From an uncultured Rubrobacteraceae bacterium (lineage in GTDB: Bacteria; Actinomycetota; Rubrobacteria; Rubrobacterales; Rubrobacteraceae), in assembly GCA_902806095.1 (NCBI GenBank), contig CADCVF010000053.1:22110-86109 (forward strand): a DNA stretch of 64,000 nt. Reading direction: 5' to 3'. The notes under the pieces were generated by a model. The model made no database searches, was not told where the DNA came from, and worked only from the letters and a program-made list of their open reading frames with translations. A program made the position numbers and the translations under genes. Positions 17,008 to 25,392 of this stretch are shown here, piece after piece. How positions within the stretch are numbered: the stretch's first letter is position 1; the number at the start of each line of letters is the position of its first letter.

Positions 17008-18955
17008 GACGACCCTGACCGAGCGGCTTCTCCACACCGCCGGTGTCATCGACGAGATCGGCAGGGTCGATGACGGAAGTACCCAAACCGATACCTTAAC
17101 GCTAGAACGGCAACGTGGCATCACGATCAAATCTGCCGTCGTGTCGTTCATCATCGACGACGTCACGGTCAACCTGATCGACACACCCGGCCACCCTGAC
17201 TTCATAGCGGAGGTGGAACGGGTGCTAAACGTGCTCGACGGCGCCGTGCTCGTCATCTCCGCGGTGGAGGGCGTGCAGTCGCAGACCCGCTTGTTGATGA
17301 GGACGCTGCAACGGCTGCGCATACCCACTTTAATCTTCGTGAACAAGATCGACCGCGGCGGCGCGCAGTATGTGAGCTTGTTGCACAGTATCTCCGAGAG
17401 ACTGACTCAGGCGATCATCCCGATGGGATCTGCCAGCGGGTTGGGAACCCGCAGTCCAAGTTTCACGCCTTACGGTGCCACCGACGCCGACTTCACTTCC
17501 GGACTCGTTGACCTGCTCGCCGACCATGACGACGCGTTTCTCGCCGCATACGTCGACGACGAGGCGACGGTCTCCTACCCCCGCCTCCGCGACGAGCTTG
17601 CGGCACAGACCGGGAAGGCGCTGGTGCATCCGGTTTTCTTCGGCTCGGCCGTCACAGGTGCGGGCGTGGATGAGCTGATCTCCGGCATCACGGAGTTGCT
17701 GCCCGCGGCCGAAGGCGATGTCCATGGCCCGGTCTCTGGCGTGGTTTTCAAGGTCGAGCGAGCTCAGGCAGGGGAGAAGATCGCGTACGTCCGTATGTTC
17801 TCAGGCACGGTGAGGGTGCGGGATCTTCTGCGATCCGACCGAAACGAGGAGGGGAAGGTCACCGGAGTAAGCGTTTTCGACCGCGGCTCGACCGTCCAGC
17901 GCGCATCTGTCTGTGCGGGGCAGATCGGCAGGCTCTGGGGTCTCGGGGAAGTTCGGATCGGGGACGCGATCGGCGAACCGCGGACGAACCAGGAGAGCCA
18001 CTATTTCGCCCCGCCGACGCTGGAAACGGTCGTCGTTCCCCGCCGCCCCGCCGACAAAGGCGCGCTGCACGTCGCGCTCTCCCAACTCGCCGAGCAGGAC
18101 CCGCTGATCGACGTGCGCCAGGACGACAGCAGGCAAGAAATGTTCGTCTCGCTCTACGGTGAGGTGCAAAAAGAGGTCGTCGGGGCTACGCTGGCGAACG
18201 ACTACGACATCGACGTCGAGTTCCGTGAAACGACAATGATCTGCATAGAACGTCCCATCGGCGTCGGTGCGGCTGTCGAGGTGCTCCCCAAGGTACGTTC
18301 GCCGACCACTCCGTTCCTGGCCACCATTGGGCTGCGCATCGAGCCGGCCGCGCTCGACTCGGGGGTGCAGTTCGGGCTGGATGTCAAGGTGGGGTCGATA
18401 CCGACTCACGTCTACAAGACGGTGGAGGCTTTTCATGAGGCGATGGAGCGCACGGTGCTAGAGACCCTACGCCAGGGGATCTACGGATGGGAGGTCACTG
18501 ACTGCACCGTCACCATGACCGACTGCGACTACCAGGCCCCACCACGAGGGTGGCCTGGTACCACCGCCTCTGACTTCCGTGTGCTGACCCCGCTGGTGCT
18601 GATGGGCGCGCTTAAGCAGGCCGCCACTGCGGTGTGCGAACCGATACAACGCTTCCATCTCGAGATCCCGTCGGACACGTTCGGGGCGACGGTGTCCGCG
18701 ATGGCGCGGCTGCGCGCCGTTCCTCAATCACAGGAGATGCGAGGTTCGTCGTACACACTGGTGGGTGAGATCCCCTCGGCCAGGGTGCACGAGCTGCAGC
18801 AGCAGCTACCGGCGCTGACCCGAGGCGAAGGCCTGGTGGAGTGCGAATTCGACTCCTACAGAGCGGTCCCCGGCAAGGTCCCGACCCGGCCGCGGTCAGA
18901 CTACAACCCGCTCAACCGCAAAGAGTACCTGCTGCACGTCATGCGGCGGGTCTAA
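16961..18955 (+). CDS. Tetracycline-resistance ribosomal protection-type GTPase (OtrA/TetM-like, EF-G family)
   Basis: A 664-residue translation-factor GTPase, the length of OtrA and Tet(M). GTPase motifs are HVDAGKTTLTE (G1), RGITIKSA (switch I), DTPGHPDF (G3) and NKID (G4). The ERLLHTAGVIDEIG segment and the conserved C-terminal RGSSYTLVGEIP plus LPALTRGEGLVE follow the OtrA branch rather than true EF-G. Family proteins dislodge tetracycline from the ribosome. Many actinobacterial homologues of this branch are uncharacterised, so actual resistance is not proven. GTG 16961 has a weak GAGG site, and a stronger upstream ORF overlaps it. A methyltransferase gene follows after 17 bp. Confidence 0.85.
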   Translation: MRTLNLGILAHVDAGKTTLTERLLHTAGVIDEIGRVDDGSTQTDTLTLERQRGITIKSAVVSFIIDDVTVNLIDTPGHPDFIAEVERVLNVLDGAVLVISAVEGVQSQTRLLMRTLQRLRIPTLIFVNKIDRGGAQYVSLLHSISERLTQAIIPMGSASGLGTRSPSFTPYGATDADFTSGLVDLLADHDDAFLAAYVDDEATVSYPRLRDELAAQTGKALVHPVFFGSAVTGAGVDELISGITELLPAAEGDVHGPVSGVVFKVERAQAGEKIAYVRMFSGTVRVRDLLRSDRNEEGKVTGVSVFDRGSTVQRASVCAGQIGRLWGLGEVRIGDAIGEPRTNQESHYFAPPTLETVVVPRRPADKGALHVALSQLAEQDPLIDVRQDDSRQEMFVSLYGEVQKEVVGATLANDYDIDVEFRETTMICIERPIGVGAAVEVLPKVRSPTTPFLATIGLRIEPAALDSGVQFGLDVKVGSIPTHVYKTVEAFHEAMERTVLETLRQGIYGWEVTDCTVTMTDCDYQAPPRGWPGTTASDFRVLTPLVLMGALKQAATAVCEPIQRFHLEIPSDTFGATVSAMARLRAVPQSQEMRGSSYTLVGEIPSARVHELQQQLPALTRGEGLVECEFDSYRAVPGKVPTRPRSDYNPLNRKEYLLHVMRRV

Positions 18956-18972
18956 CGTAACTGGAGGTTTCC

Positions 18973-19701
18973 GTGAAGGACTATGAGCCGATCATGAGCT
19001 TTGGCGAAGACGTCGCCGAGGCGTATGACGACGAGCAACGCGGCGACGAAAAAGCGGCCGTCGTGTTCCTGGAGAAGCTGGCGGGTGGTGGCCCCGCGCT
19101 GGAACTCGCCATCGGCACCGGTCGGATCGCGCTGCCGCTCGCCGACCGGGGGATCCGCGTAGACGGAGTCGACATCTCAGCAGCGATGGTCGCGCAGCTG
19201 CGCACCAAGCCGGGTGGAGAGCAGATCTCCGTTACGATCGGCGACTTCGCCGATGTGCCGGTGCCTGGCAAATACCGCTTGATCTACGTCGTCTTCAACA
19301 CGTTGTTCAACCTGCTGACCCAGGATGATCAGGTGCGCTGCTTCGAGAACGTCGCCGCCCACCTCACCGACGAAGGCTCGTTCGTGATCGAGGCAGGCTC
19401 ACCCGCCTTCCTCTACACGTTGCGTGACGACCAACACGTCGATGCGGAGTCAATCGAAGTCGACGCGGTAAAGCTCGATGTGCTTCGTCACGATCCTGCG
19501 AAGCAGATGCTCGATGAGAGCCACGTTTCTATCTCTCGCACGGGCGTGCACTTGGGCCCAATCGTCCAGCGATATGCATGGCCGGCCGAGCTCGACCTAA
19601 TGGCGCGGATCGCCGGGCTGCGCTTGAAGGAGCGTTGGGACGGCTGGAACCGCGAACCGTTTACCGGTAAGCACAATGTCGTGTCGGTCTACGGACGCTG
19701 A
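18973..19701 (+). CDS. SAM-dependent class I methyltransferase
   Basis: A 242-residue methyltransferase starting at GTG 18973 with GGAGG just before it, and only 17 bp after the ribosomal-protection GTPase. Motif I is ALELAIGTGRIALPLA, then VDGVDISAAMVAQL, and a post-I IGDFADVP, the Methyltransf_25 arrangement. The C-terminal half contains a beta-rich lid (ISRTGVHLGPIVQRYAWPAE). Short spacing implies cotranscription with the GTPase. A role in ribosome or drug modification is an inference from that pairing only; the fold also fits small-molecule methylation. Confidence 0.8.
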   Translation: MKDYEPIMSFGEDVAEAYDDEQRGDEKAAVVFLEKLAGGGPALELAIGTGRIALPLADRGIRVDGVDISAAMVAQLRTKPGGEQISVTIGDFADVPVPGKYRLIYVVFNTLFNLLTQDDQVRCFENVAAHLTDEGSFVIEAGSPAFLYTLRDDQHVDAESIEVDAVKLDVLRHDPAKQMLDESHVSISRTGVHLGPIVQRYAWPAELDLMARIAGLRLKERWDGWNREPFTGKHNVVSVYGR

Positions 19702-19849
19702 AATGATCGGTGTTGATCACACGGGCCGAGTCCTGATCTCACGGTAGACCTCCTACAGCGTTCTTCACAGCTTCGCCGCCGTTCGGTATCTTGGAAAGAA
19801 GTATCGGAGATCGAAATTCGACGAGCGTAGAAGGGGAGGCACTTAGGCT

Positions 19850-20641
19850 ATGTCGACAGGACGCGGGGTCCAGACACAGGATGATCCCACAGAGGAAACA
19901 CAGGCCGCTTTGCGGGCTGAGCGTGTGGCAGGGTGGCTGCGGGCACCGCTGATCGTCGCCGCGCTGCTGGCCATTCCGACTATTATCGTGCAGGAGTCGA
20001 ACCTCGGCGAGACTTGGGAGATCCTGGCCATGGTCTTGGATTGGTGCATCTGGGCCATGTTCGCGGCCAATCTGGCCATCATGCTCGCTATCGTTCCGGA
20101 CCGGCGGCGCTGGCTGATAAACAATCCTCTGGACGTACTCATAGTGGTACTCACTCCGCCGTTCCTTCCGGCGACGATGAAGCTGGCGCGCGTGCTGCCG
20201 CTCGTAAGGCTGGTCTGGCTCGTGGTGGTGGCCAACCGCCTGCGAAATGTCTTCTCGCTGCAGGGGTTGCGCTACGCTGCGCTGATAGTCTTCACCATCG
20301 TGGTAGGCGGCGGCGTGGTCTTCGTCGCCGTCGAGTCGGGACAGCACCTGAGCACCTGGGACGGGCTGTGGTGGGCCACAGAGACGGTCACGACCGTGGC
20401 CTACGGGGACATCTACCCAACAACGGCTCCAGGTCGCATAGTGGCCACCGTCGTTATGACCGCCGGCATCGGTTTCGTGGCCCTGCTGACCGGCGCGCTA
20501 GCCCAACGCTTCCTGTACGGCGGGAGCGCAGGTGCTGCCCCAGAACCCGATCCGGACAGGGCCGAGATAATGCGGAAGCTCGACGAGATGTCCAACCAGA
20601 TCGCAGAGCTCCAGAAGGATCTGAGGGAGAGGCACGGGTGA
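19850..20641 (+). CDS. Six-TM voltage-gated-type potassium channel with C-terminal coiled coil
   Basis: A 263-residue membrane protein. The N-terminal cytoplasmic tail is followed by four hydrophobic segments, with basic residues in the fourth (VLPLVRLVWLVVVANRLRNV) resembling S4. The pore module comes next: S5, a pore helix WWATETVTTV, a selectivity filter TVAYGD at about residue 182, and S6 (IVATVVMTAGIGFVALLTG). The usual filter is TVGYGD; here the first glycine is alanine. The last 35 residues (EIMRKLDEMSNQIAELQKDL) form a tetramerisation-type coiled coil. ATG 19850 is used. It converges on the DedA gene 24 bp away. Confidence 0.8.
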   Translation: MSTGRGVQTQDDPTEETQAALRAERVAGWLRAPLIVAALLAIPTIIVQESNLGETWEILAMVLDWCIWAMFAANLAIMLAIVPDRRRWLINNPLDVLIVVLTPPFLPATMKLARVLPLVRLVWLVVVANRLRNVFSLQGLRYAALIVFTIVVGGGVVFVAVESGQHLSTWDGLWWATETVTTVAYGDIYPTTAPGRIVATVVMTAGIGFVALLTGALAQRFLYGGSAGAAPEPDPDRAEIMRKLDEMSNQIAELQKDLRERHG

Positions 20642-20665
20642 CCGAGACGATCGGCTTCCTCGCCC

Positions 20666-21778
20666 TCAGGCCCCGCGCGACCGGAGCGCGGGCACAGCGG
20701 CGATCGCGAGGACGCGGCCGTATACGGCGGTCAGGGCGTAGATGGCCACGCCGAACGCGACGCCACACACCATCACAGGCCCCCCGGTCTGCCACCAGGG
20801 GTCGAGCAGTTCCTCGCGTCTTATGAACGCGCTCGAGGCAAGGACGACCCCGAACACGCCAAGGGTGAACAGCGACAGGCCGAAGGCCTGCCAGAGACGG
20901 GAGAGGCCGCCTGGCGCTAGGTAAGGCAGCACGAACTCGTAATAGGCGGCGCTGATCCCGACCAGGAGCAACAGGACGGCGATGTACACCAGCAGGGTTG
21001 TCGCCCGCACGTGGGGACCCGCGCCGACGAGCCAGCCAAGGAACGCGTAGGCCACGTTGAGCGGGTGCGGGGCGCCGAGGAGCTCGGCGACCGTGGCTGT
21101 AGCCGAGAGGGTCGCACCGAGCGCGAGCGCGCCGAAGAAGCTCCCCAACAGCGCCGCACCGAACGCGCCCCCGCGAGCGGAATCGTCGGGGTGACGAAGA
21201 CGCGAGACCCCGAACACCATCACGAGCGGCAAACCCACCGCCAGCGGGACCATCCACAGTAGGCGAACGGCTAGCACAGGCAGATGGATGCGGTCGATTA
21301 CGGCGGGCCCGAAGATCGCCCCAAGCGCAAGAAAAGCCACAATGTACACCGACGAGCCGACGAGTTGGGCCGTCAAGAAGCGCAGGTATGGCACCTTGAG
21401 CAACCCGCAGGCGATGACCGTTGCGTAGCGCAGCCCTGGCGTGGCGCGACCGACGGCGATGCCTCCCCAGCCGCTGCGCGAGAGTAATGCTTCGGCTCTG
21501 GAGAGTTGCTCCGGTCCAAGGTGCACGTAGTGGCCGAATCGGTCGACGAGGGGACGTCCGCCGCGGCGCACCAAAGCGTAGAGCCCGCTGGCCCCGATTG
21601 CGGCGGCCAACGACAGCGCCACGTAGAACATCCCGAGCCTCGGGAGCGAGTGATCAGCCATCGTGCCGGCGAAGATGATCATGAAGTCGGTCGGGATCGG
21701 TAACGGTAGGCCGAGCTCTTCGATGATTACGGCCAGAAGTATGGCCCCGAAGCTGTGTCTGGCCAGAGAACCGAGCAT
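20666..21778 (-). CDS. DedA/VTT-domain membrane protein with extra C-terminal membrane domain
   Basis: A 370-residue polytopic membrane protein. Residues about 1-160 are the DedA domain (EELGLPLPIPTDFM and the re-entrant G-R-x-x-PGLRYATVIACG motif). DedA proteins act as undecaprenyl-phosphate or phospholipid scramblases/translocases in the inner membrane. The family is normally about 200 residues. Here about 200 more residues add five or six further transmembrane segments, including a RARG-type loop, so it is a fusion or long variant. The neighbours are a K+ channel (convergent) and a YIP1 protein downstream on the same strand. Confidence 0.8.
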   Translation of the reverse strand: MLGSLARHSFGAILLAVIIEELGLPLPIPTDFMIIFAGTMADHSLPRLGMFYVALSLAAAIGASGLYALVRRGGRPLVDRFGHYVHLGPEQLSRAEALLSRSGWGGIAVGRATPGLRYATVIACGLLKVPYLRFLTAQLVGSSVYIVAFLALGAIFGPAVIDRIHLPVLAVRLLWMVPLAVGLPLVMVFGVSRLRHPDDSARGGAFGAALLGSFFGALALGATLSATATVAELLGAPHPLNVAYAFLGWLVGAGPHVRATTLLVYIAVLLLLVGISAAYYEFVLPYLAPGGLSRLWQAFGLSLFTLGVFGVVLASSAFIRREELLDPWWQTGGPVMVCGVAFGVAIYALTAVYGRVLAIAAVPALRSRGA

Positions 21779-21868
21779 AACGTCCTTCTCGGAGATACCC
21801 TCTTAAACCGGTCGTGGGCGGTACCCCGGTCCGCTTCGGGTCTCACCGCCCAAACGGGCCGATCGCCT

Positions 21869-22489
21869 TCAGACAGCCCTGAAGTACACGATGGCCGATG
21901 CGCCGACCAGGACCAGGACCAGAACAAACACCAAGATGGCGGGAAGCAAGACTACGAGGAGCGCCCTGCCCGTGGTCGTCCCGTGCATCTCGCGAATCCC
22001 CACGGTGGCCAGATAGAGCCGGTACAAGGAGAAGATCCAGCCGATAAAAGGTAACCAGCCCAGGAGGCTCGTCACCGAGGAGTAGGAGATTATCCGGAAG
22101 GTCGCCCCGAACCCGGAATGCCCGGATCCCACCACCAGGATCACCAGCAGGTGCGTCACGAGCGCCGTCAGGAATACGCCCACGGTCCCCGCTATGGGGG
22201 CGATCACCAGCCCTCCCACAAACGCCAGGAAGCCCTGGTTGCCCCTGGCTCCGAACATCGAGGTGAGGCCCCCGGGGACGTCTATGAAGGTTAGAAGACC
22301 GACGAGGATGGCGGAGATTTCGATGCAGATCAGGGCGAAAACCAGAGGGCCCAGGAAGCTTCCTTGACGGGGAAGGCCCCCGAAGAAGGCCGCAGGCTGG
22401 AATACCACGCGCCTCACGACATCCACAAAGCTGTTGACGGGATCGGAGAGGTCGTAGTCTCCACCTGAGGTAGTGGTCCTTGAAGCCAT
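21869..22489 (-). CDS. YIP1-family integral membrane protein
   Basis: A 206-residue protein from ATG 22489 (GGAG upstream). It begins with a hydrophilic N-terminus containing DPVNSFVDVVRRVVFQPAAF, the usual entry motif of bacterial YIP1 proteins, followed by five hydrophobic segments. A G-F-G-A-T-F-R-I-I-S-Y-S loop and a GWLPFIGWIFSLYRLYLATVGIREMH region match the family closely. Bacterial YIP1 proteins have no established biochemical role. It is preceded on the same strand by the sensor fragment at 22545-22760. Confidence 0.75.
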   Translation of the reverse strand: MASRTTTSGGDYDLSDPVNSFVDVVRRVVFQPAAFFGGLPRQGSFLGPLVFALICIEISAILVGLLTFIDVPGGLTSMFGARGNQGFLAFVGGLVIAPIAGTVGVFLTALVTHLLVILVVGSGHSGFGATFRIISYSSVTSLLGWLPFIGWIFSLYRLYLATVGIREMHGTTTGRALLVVLLPAILVFVLVLVLVGASAIVYFRAV

Positions 22490-22544
22490 AGTCACGCTCC
22501 TTCGCTGGTAGGGATATCTGGGCCGACGCTTCTCAAGTCTAAAC

Positions 22545-22760
22545 TCATGCACCCGCAGACGCAACGAAGGCCCCTACGGTGGCAAAGGGCACGGCCGTAG
22601 AGAGAACGAGAGGAACGAGGGCAACCTCGCTCACTGGCCACAGTAGGAACCCCAGAGCAACAATAGCAACGACAAGGGTCCACAAGGACCAGGCCAGCCA
22701 GGCGGCTCGGGGGCTTATCCTTCTAGTTCCTCGACCCACTTTCCCAGCCCCTTCTGTCAC
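22545..22760 (-). pseudogene. N-terminal fragment of a membrane sensor related to the gene at 28272
   Basis: The 71-residue ORF starts GTG-ACA-GAA like the sensor at 28272-29561, and shares AAWLAWSLWTL with its AVWLAWSLYGL. It covers the first two transmembrane segments and ends at VGAFVASAGA where family members continue for hundreds of residues. The DNA upstream of the start (CTCTACAGCA...TACCGTCTC...GCGTTACGA) is also shared with the region before the full-length gene, so promoter and start were duplicated together and the rest was lost. Confidence 0.6.
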
Positions 22761-23140
22761 AACCTTACTCTACAGCACTACCGTCTCCCGAGCGTTACGA
22801 CAACCGTTACGGAGATCGGTTTCTGAGTGGAGAAGCGCCGAACCCTCGAAGATTTACCTACTAAGCAGCCTAGCAATGTATGCTTGCATCCCTGAAACTA
22901 GGTGCGGATTTTTCGAGGGAGTGTGCGCACCCTACAAGACGACCGCCTCTTTCCGCGACCCACCCCATCACTGCGCGAATCTCGACTATGGTCGATACAC
23001 CCTGGCTACCAAGCGGTGTTCGGGTTTATGCAGAATCGTACAGACGGATATATGGGAACACTCTTGTGCAACCTTGAAAGATAGACGATAGCCTAAGCAA
23101 TGTAGCGCCGCAGCACCAGCAGCACGGCGCCGAATTGCTA
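22761..23140. repeat. Intergenic region holding repeat copy A (22871-22970)
   Basis: The 100-bp block 22871-22970 aligns without gaps to 29661-29760 (about 74 of 100 positions by hand count) and to 26300-26399. Shared words include GTATGCTTGCA, TTTCGAGGG and CGCGACCCA. The surrounding sequence is lower in GC than the genes around it. The ORFs that cross it are not conserved between copies, so I regard it as non-coding. Confidence 0.6.
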
Positions 23141-23785
23141 CTATGCGCTAACTTCTCGTACCCCTTCGAGTCCCTTGAAGTCCTTACCCAGGAGCTGGTT
23201 GGATCGTCGCAGGCCAACAGTAGCCTCATCCACGAGGCGGTCGTAATCGTCGAAATCGGCCTGGGTTGCCGAGACGGGATCGGCGGCCAGAGCGTATGCT
23301 AGCTGGGCAGCCTGATGCAACTCGTCGATAGCGGAAACGAACTCATCCTTCTGGTTCCTGTACTGCTTAGGCGCCCTGAGATCGCTGGCCTGGTCGACAA
23401 ATCCTTGCAGGGCAGTTTGGTTGGCTTGCATCTGCTCAATGTCGCCGGACGTGAGAGTATCGTAGCGTAGAAGCTTCTCATGACTATCCAAGAACGCCTC
23501 CACAGAGTTGGCTTGTATCTCGCCAACCCCATCAACGTATTGGGTGGGTTTGTCTTGATGATGTTGAGGAATCTTGCCTTGTTCACCTGCCGGGCCTGGC
23601 CCATCTGGTCTGGCCCTATCTCCCGTGGGCCAGCTTACATTGCCACCTACCACAAGGGCCGCAACTGCACCTACGCTTGCGGCCATGACTAACATCAAAA
23701 TTACTGCCACAGCGTACACTAGCAGCCTTGTGAGCCGCGAGGGCTGGTCCCACCATCCGTTCATGCTGGGCAATGCCTCCGGCAT
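23141..23785 (-). CDS. Hypothetical membrane-anchored extracytoplasmic protein
   Basis: A 214-residue protein that I do not recognise. Residues about 18-48 form one transmembrane helix (LLVYAVAVILMLVMAASVGA). A proline-rich linker follows (PDGPGPAGEQGK), and then a 130-residue helical, acidic domain with evenly spaced residues (EAFLDSHEKLLRY, QANQTALQGFVDQASDLRAP, FDDYDRLVDEATVGLRRS). The design suggests an N-terminal anchor and an extracytoplasmic four-helix domain. It is isolated between repeat copy A and the IS3 element, in the accessory region. Confidence 0.5.
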   Translation of the reverse strand: MPEALPSMNGWWDQPSRLTRLLVYAVAVILMLVMAASVGAVAALVVGGNVSWPTGDRARPDGPGPAGEQGKIPQHHQDKPTQYVDGVGEIQANSVEAFLDSHEKLLRYDTLTSGDIEQMQANQTALQGFVDQASDLRAPKQYRNQKDEFVSAIDELHQAAQLAYALAADPVSATQADFDDYDRLVDEATVGLRRSNQLLGKDFKGLEGVREVSA

Positions 23786-24101
23786 GGTTTCTTCGTCATC
23801 ATGCTCTCCTCATTCCTCTCAAAACGCAAAATCAGCCACCGAGGTTGTTACGACCTCCGGTAGTCAGTTGCACCACTGACTCCCTCCGCCCCAGGTGCCC
23901 AAGCTTGGAGCGGGAATCTTCGTCTCTACCCACCTACACTTTGTAGTAACGACACGATAGACGCACGATACACCTGATGCAAGTCGGAATTCCCTGACTA
24001 GGTTCTTCTTCTAGGCACTTCGGTTAATAAAGGTAGGGGAAGATTAGAGTAGTGTGTGGAGATGCCCTCAGCATGTACCCAACCTGGATGGTGGAATTGC
24101 A
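23786..24101. other. Intergenic region upstream of the membrane-anchored protein
   Basis: No gene is seen. At 24006-24031 there is a stretch (TTCTTCTAGGCACTTCGGTT and onward) that recurs with few changes at about 28242-28267. Both lie 100-220 bp upstream of minus-strand genes, so a shared promoter or operator is possible. A 12-bp match to the tRNA-Leu 3' end occurs at 23851-23862 but in inverted orientation. Confidence 0.4.
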
Positions 24102-24126
24102 ACGGTTTGATGGACACTTTTTCGCT

Positions 24127-25014
24127 TTAGGCCACCCTCACCTCCTCTACAATGGCTCGCTCGTAGTCGGCCGGGCTCACGTAGCCGATCGAAGAATGCC
24201 TCCTGGTCGGGTTGTAGAAGCCCTCGATGTAGCCGAAGACGGCCGTCCTGGCCGCTTGCCTGGTGGGCAACGGACGACCGCTGAGCATCTCGGCCTTGAG
24301 CGTGGAAACGAACGATTCGGCCATGGCGTTGTCCAGGGCCGATCCCACCCTCCCCATCGAAGGGAAGACTCCCGCTTCCTTCAGGCGCTCGCCGAAGGAG
24401 AGGGAGGTGTACTGCGATCCTCTGTCGGAGTGGTGGATCACTCCCGCAGGCGGCGATCGCCTTCTCCAAAGGGCCATCTCAAGGGCATCCACGACCAAGC
24501 CGGTTCCGAGACGATCGCTCATGGACCAGCCGACCACTTTGCGGCTACACGCATCGAGGATGAAGGAGAGGTAGAGGAACCCTTCCGTAGTCGGGACATA
24601 CGTTATGTCGGCTAGCCAGAGGCGATCGGGCGAGGCGGCGAGGAAGCGGCGATCCACGAGGTCGGGGGCGGGAGGCAAACGCTCATCGCGGCGGGTGGTT
24701 GACCTCCTGCGGTGTCGCCCACGCATGCAGCCGCTAAGGCCGGCCTCCCTCATCAGCCGAGCCACCCTCCTTCGGCCGCACTCGACGCCTAAAGACCTAA
24801 GTTCGGCGTGAACACGGGGGTAGCTGTAGGTGCGGCGAGAGCGCTCGTGGACCTCCCGGATCTTGGCGGTGAGGGCCGAATCCTCGACCGATCTCCTCGA
24901 CGGCGGTCTTCCCTTCCAGGCGTAGTAGCCCGAGCGCGACACCTTCAAAACCCGGCACAAAAGCGAGATCGGGTAGAGGGCCTTCTCCGCGTCGATGAAC
25001 CGAAAGAGGCTCAC
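24127..25014 (-). CDS. IS3-family transposase OrfB (DDE integrase domain)
   Basis: A 295-residue protein of the IS3 OrfB type. An N-terminal HTH_21-like region (SRSGYYAWKGRPPS, KIREVHERSRRTYSYPRVHAEL) precedes the retroviral-integrase-fold domain with the catalytic triad: Asp in WLADITYVPT, Asp in HHSDRGSQYTS, and Glu in NAMAESFVSTLKAE. The C-terminal GYIEGFYNPTRRHSSIGYVSPADYE is the family end motif. Its GTG start overlaps the stop of OrfA (GTGA), which suggests coupled translation or programmed frameshifting to an OrfAB fusion. Confidence 0.9.
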   Translation of the reverse strand: MSLFRFIDAEKALYPISLLCRVLKVSRSGYYAWKGRPPSRRSVEDSALTAKIREVHERSRRTYSYPRVHAELRSLGVECGRRRVARLMREAGLSGCMRGRHRRRSTTRRDERLPPAPDLVDRRFLAASPDRLWLADITYVPTTEGFLYLSFILDACSRKVVGWSMSDRLGTGLVVDALEMALWRRRSPPAGVIHHSDRGSQYTSLSFGERLKEAGVFPSMGRVGSALDNAMAESFVSTLKAEMLSGRPLPTRQAARTAVFGYIEGFYNPTRRHSSIGYVSPADYERAIVEEVRVA

Positions 25015-25304
25015 CGGATCCCGTCTTCCCTGGCGAAGAAGGCGGTCGCTTTTCTTAAGATCTCCTTCTCTTGACGCAGCACCCTCACTTCCCGGCGGAG
25101 CTTGCCGAGCTCCTCACGCTCTTCGGTAGTCAGCCCTTCCCTTTCGCCGGCGTCGATCTCTTGCTGCTTTCTCCAGTTCCTGAGCGTTTGCTCCGAGACC
25201 CCCAGCTCGCAGGAGATCCGGGCCAGGGGCTTCTCGGAGGAGCGCATCAGCCTCACGGCCTCCTCCTTGAACTCCTGAGGGTACGGTGGTCTCGTTGGTG
25301 GCAC
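25011..25304 (-). CDS. IS3-family transposase OrfA (HTH_Tnp_1)
   Basis: About 97 residues from GTG 25304 (AAAGGAG upstream). PYPQEFKEEAVRLMRSS and ISCELGVSEQTLRNWRKQQE form the Tnp_1 helix-turn-helix. EELGKLRREVRVLRQEKEIL is the leucine-zipper-like coiled coil that mediates OrfA/OrfAB multimerisation. A longer frame from TTG 25340 would run into the inverted repeat and is less likely. Confidence 0.85.
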   Translation of the reverse strand: MPPTRPPYPQEFKEEAVRLMRSSEKPLARISCELGVSEQTLRNWRKQQEIDAGEREGLTTEEREELGKLRREVRVLRQEKEILRKATAFFAREDGIR

Positions 25305-25392
25305 CCGAACAACTCCTTTCAAGAAAACTCCATCCCACAATCTTCAGGTGTCCACCTAACCGTATCAAGCCCAATGGCGCCAGGTGTGGCGC

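Larger units (their letters stand above)
24102..25363 (-). mobile_element. IS3-family insertion sequence
   Basis: About 1.26 kb carrying overlapping orfA and orfB on the minus strand. The ends are imperfect inverted repeats: ACGGTTTGATGGACAC at 24102-24117, and the reverse complement of ACGGTTAGGTGGACAC at 25348-25363. The outermost base is uncertain because the conserved TGGACAC core starts nine bases in. I could not identify a convincing target-site duplication. Both ORFs look intact, so the element may be active or recently active. Confidence 0.75.

Noticed and set aside
23851..23862. CGACCTCCGGTA, a 12-bp match to the 3' end of tRNA-Leu as possible distal att site
   Set aside because: It is in inverted orientation relative to the tRNA, whereas the two ends of an integrated element must be direct repeats. 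A chance match is likely.
25040..25075. Programmed -1 frameshift signal at the end of IS3 orfA
   Set aside because: The A-rich stretch there does not form a canonical slippery heptamer in the correct frame. The GTGA overlap favours coupled translation, although frameshifting cannot be excluded.
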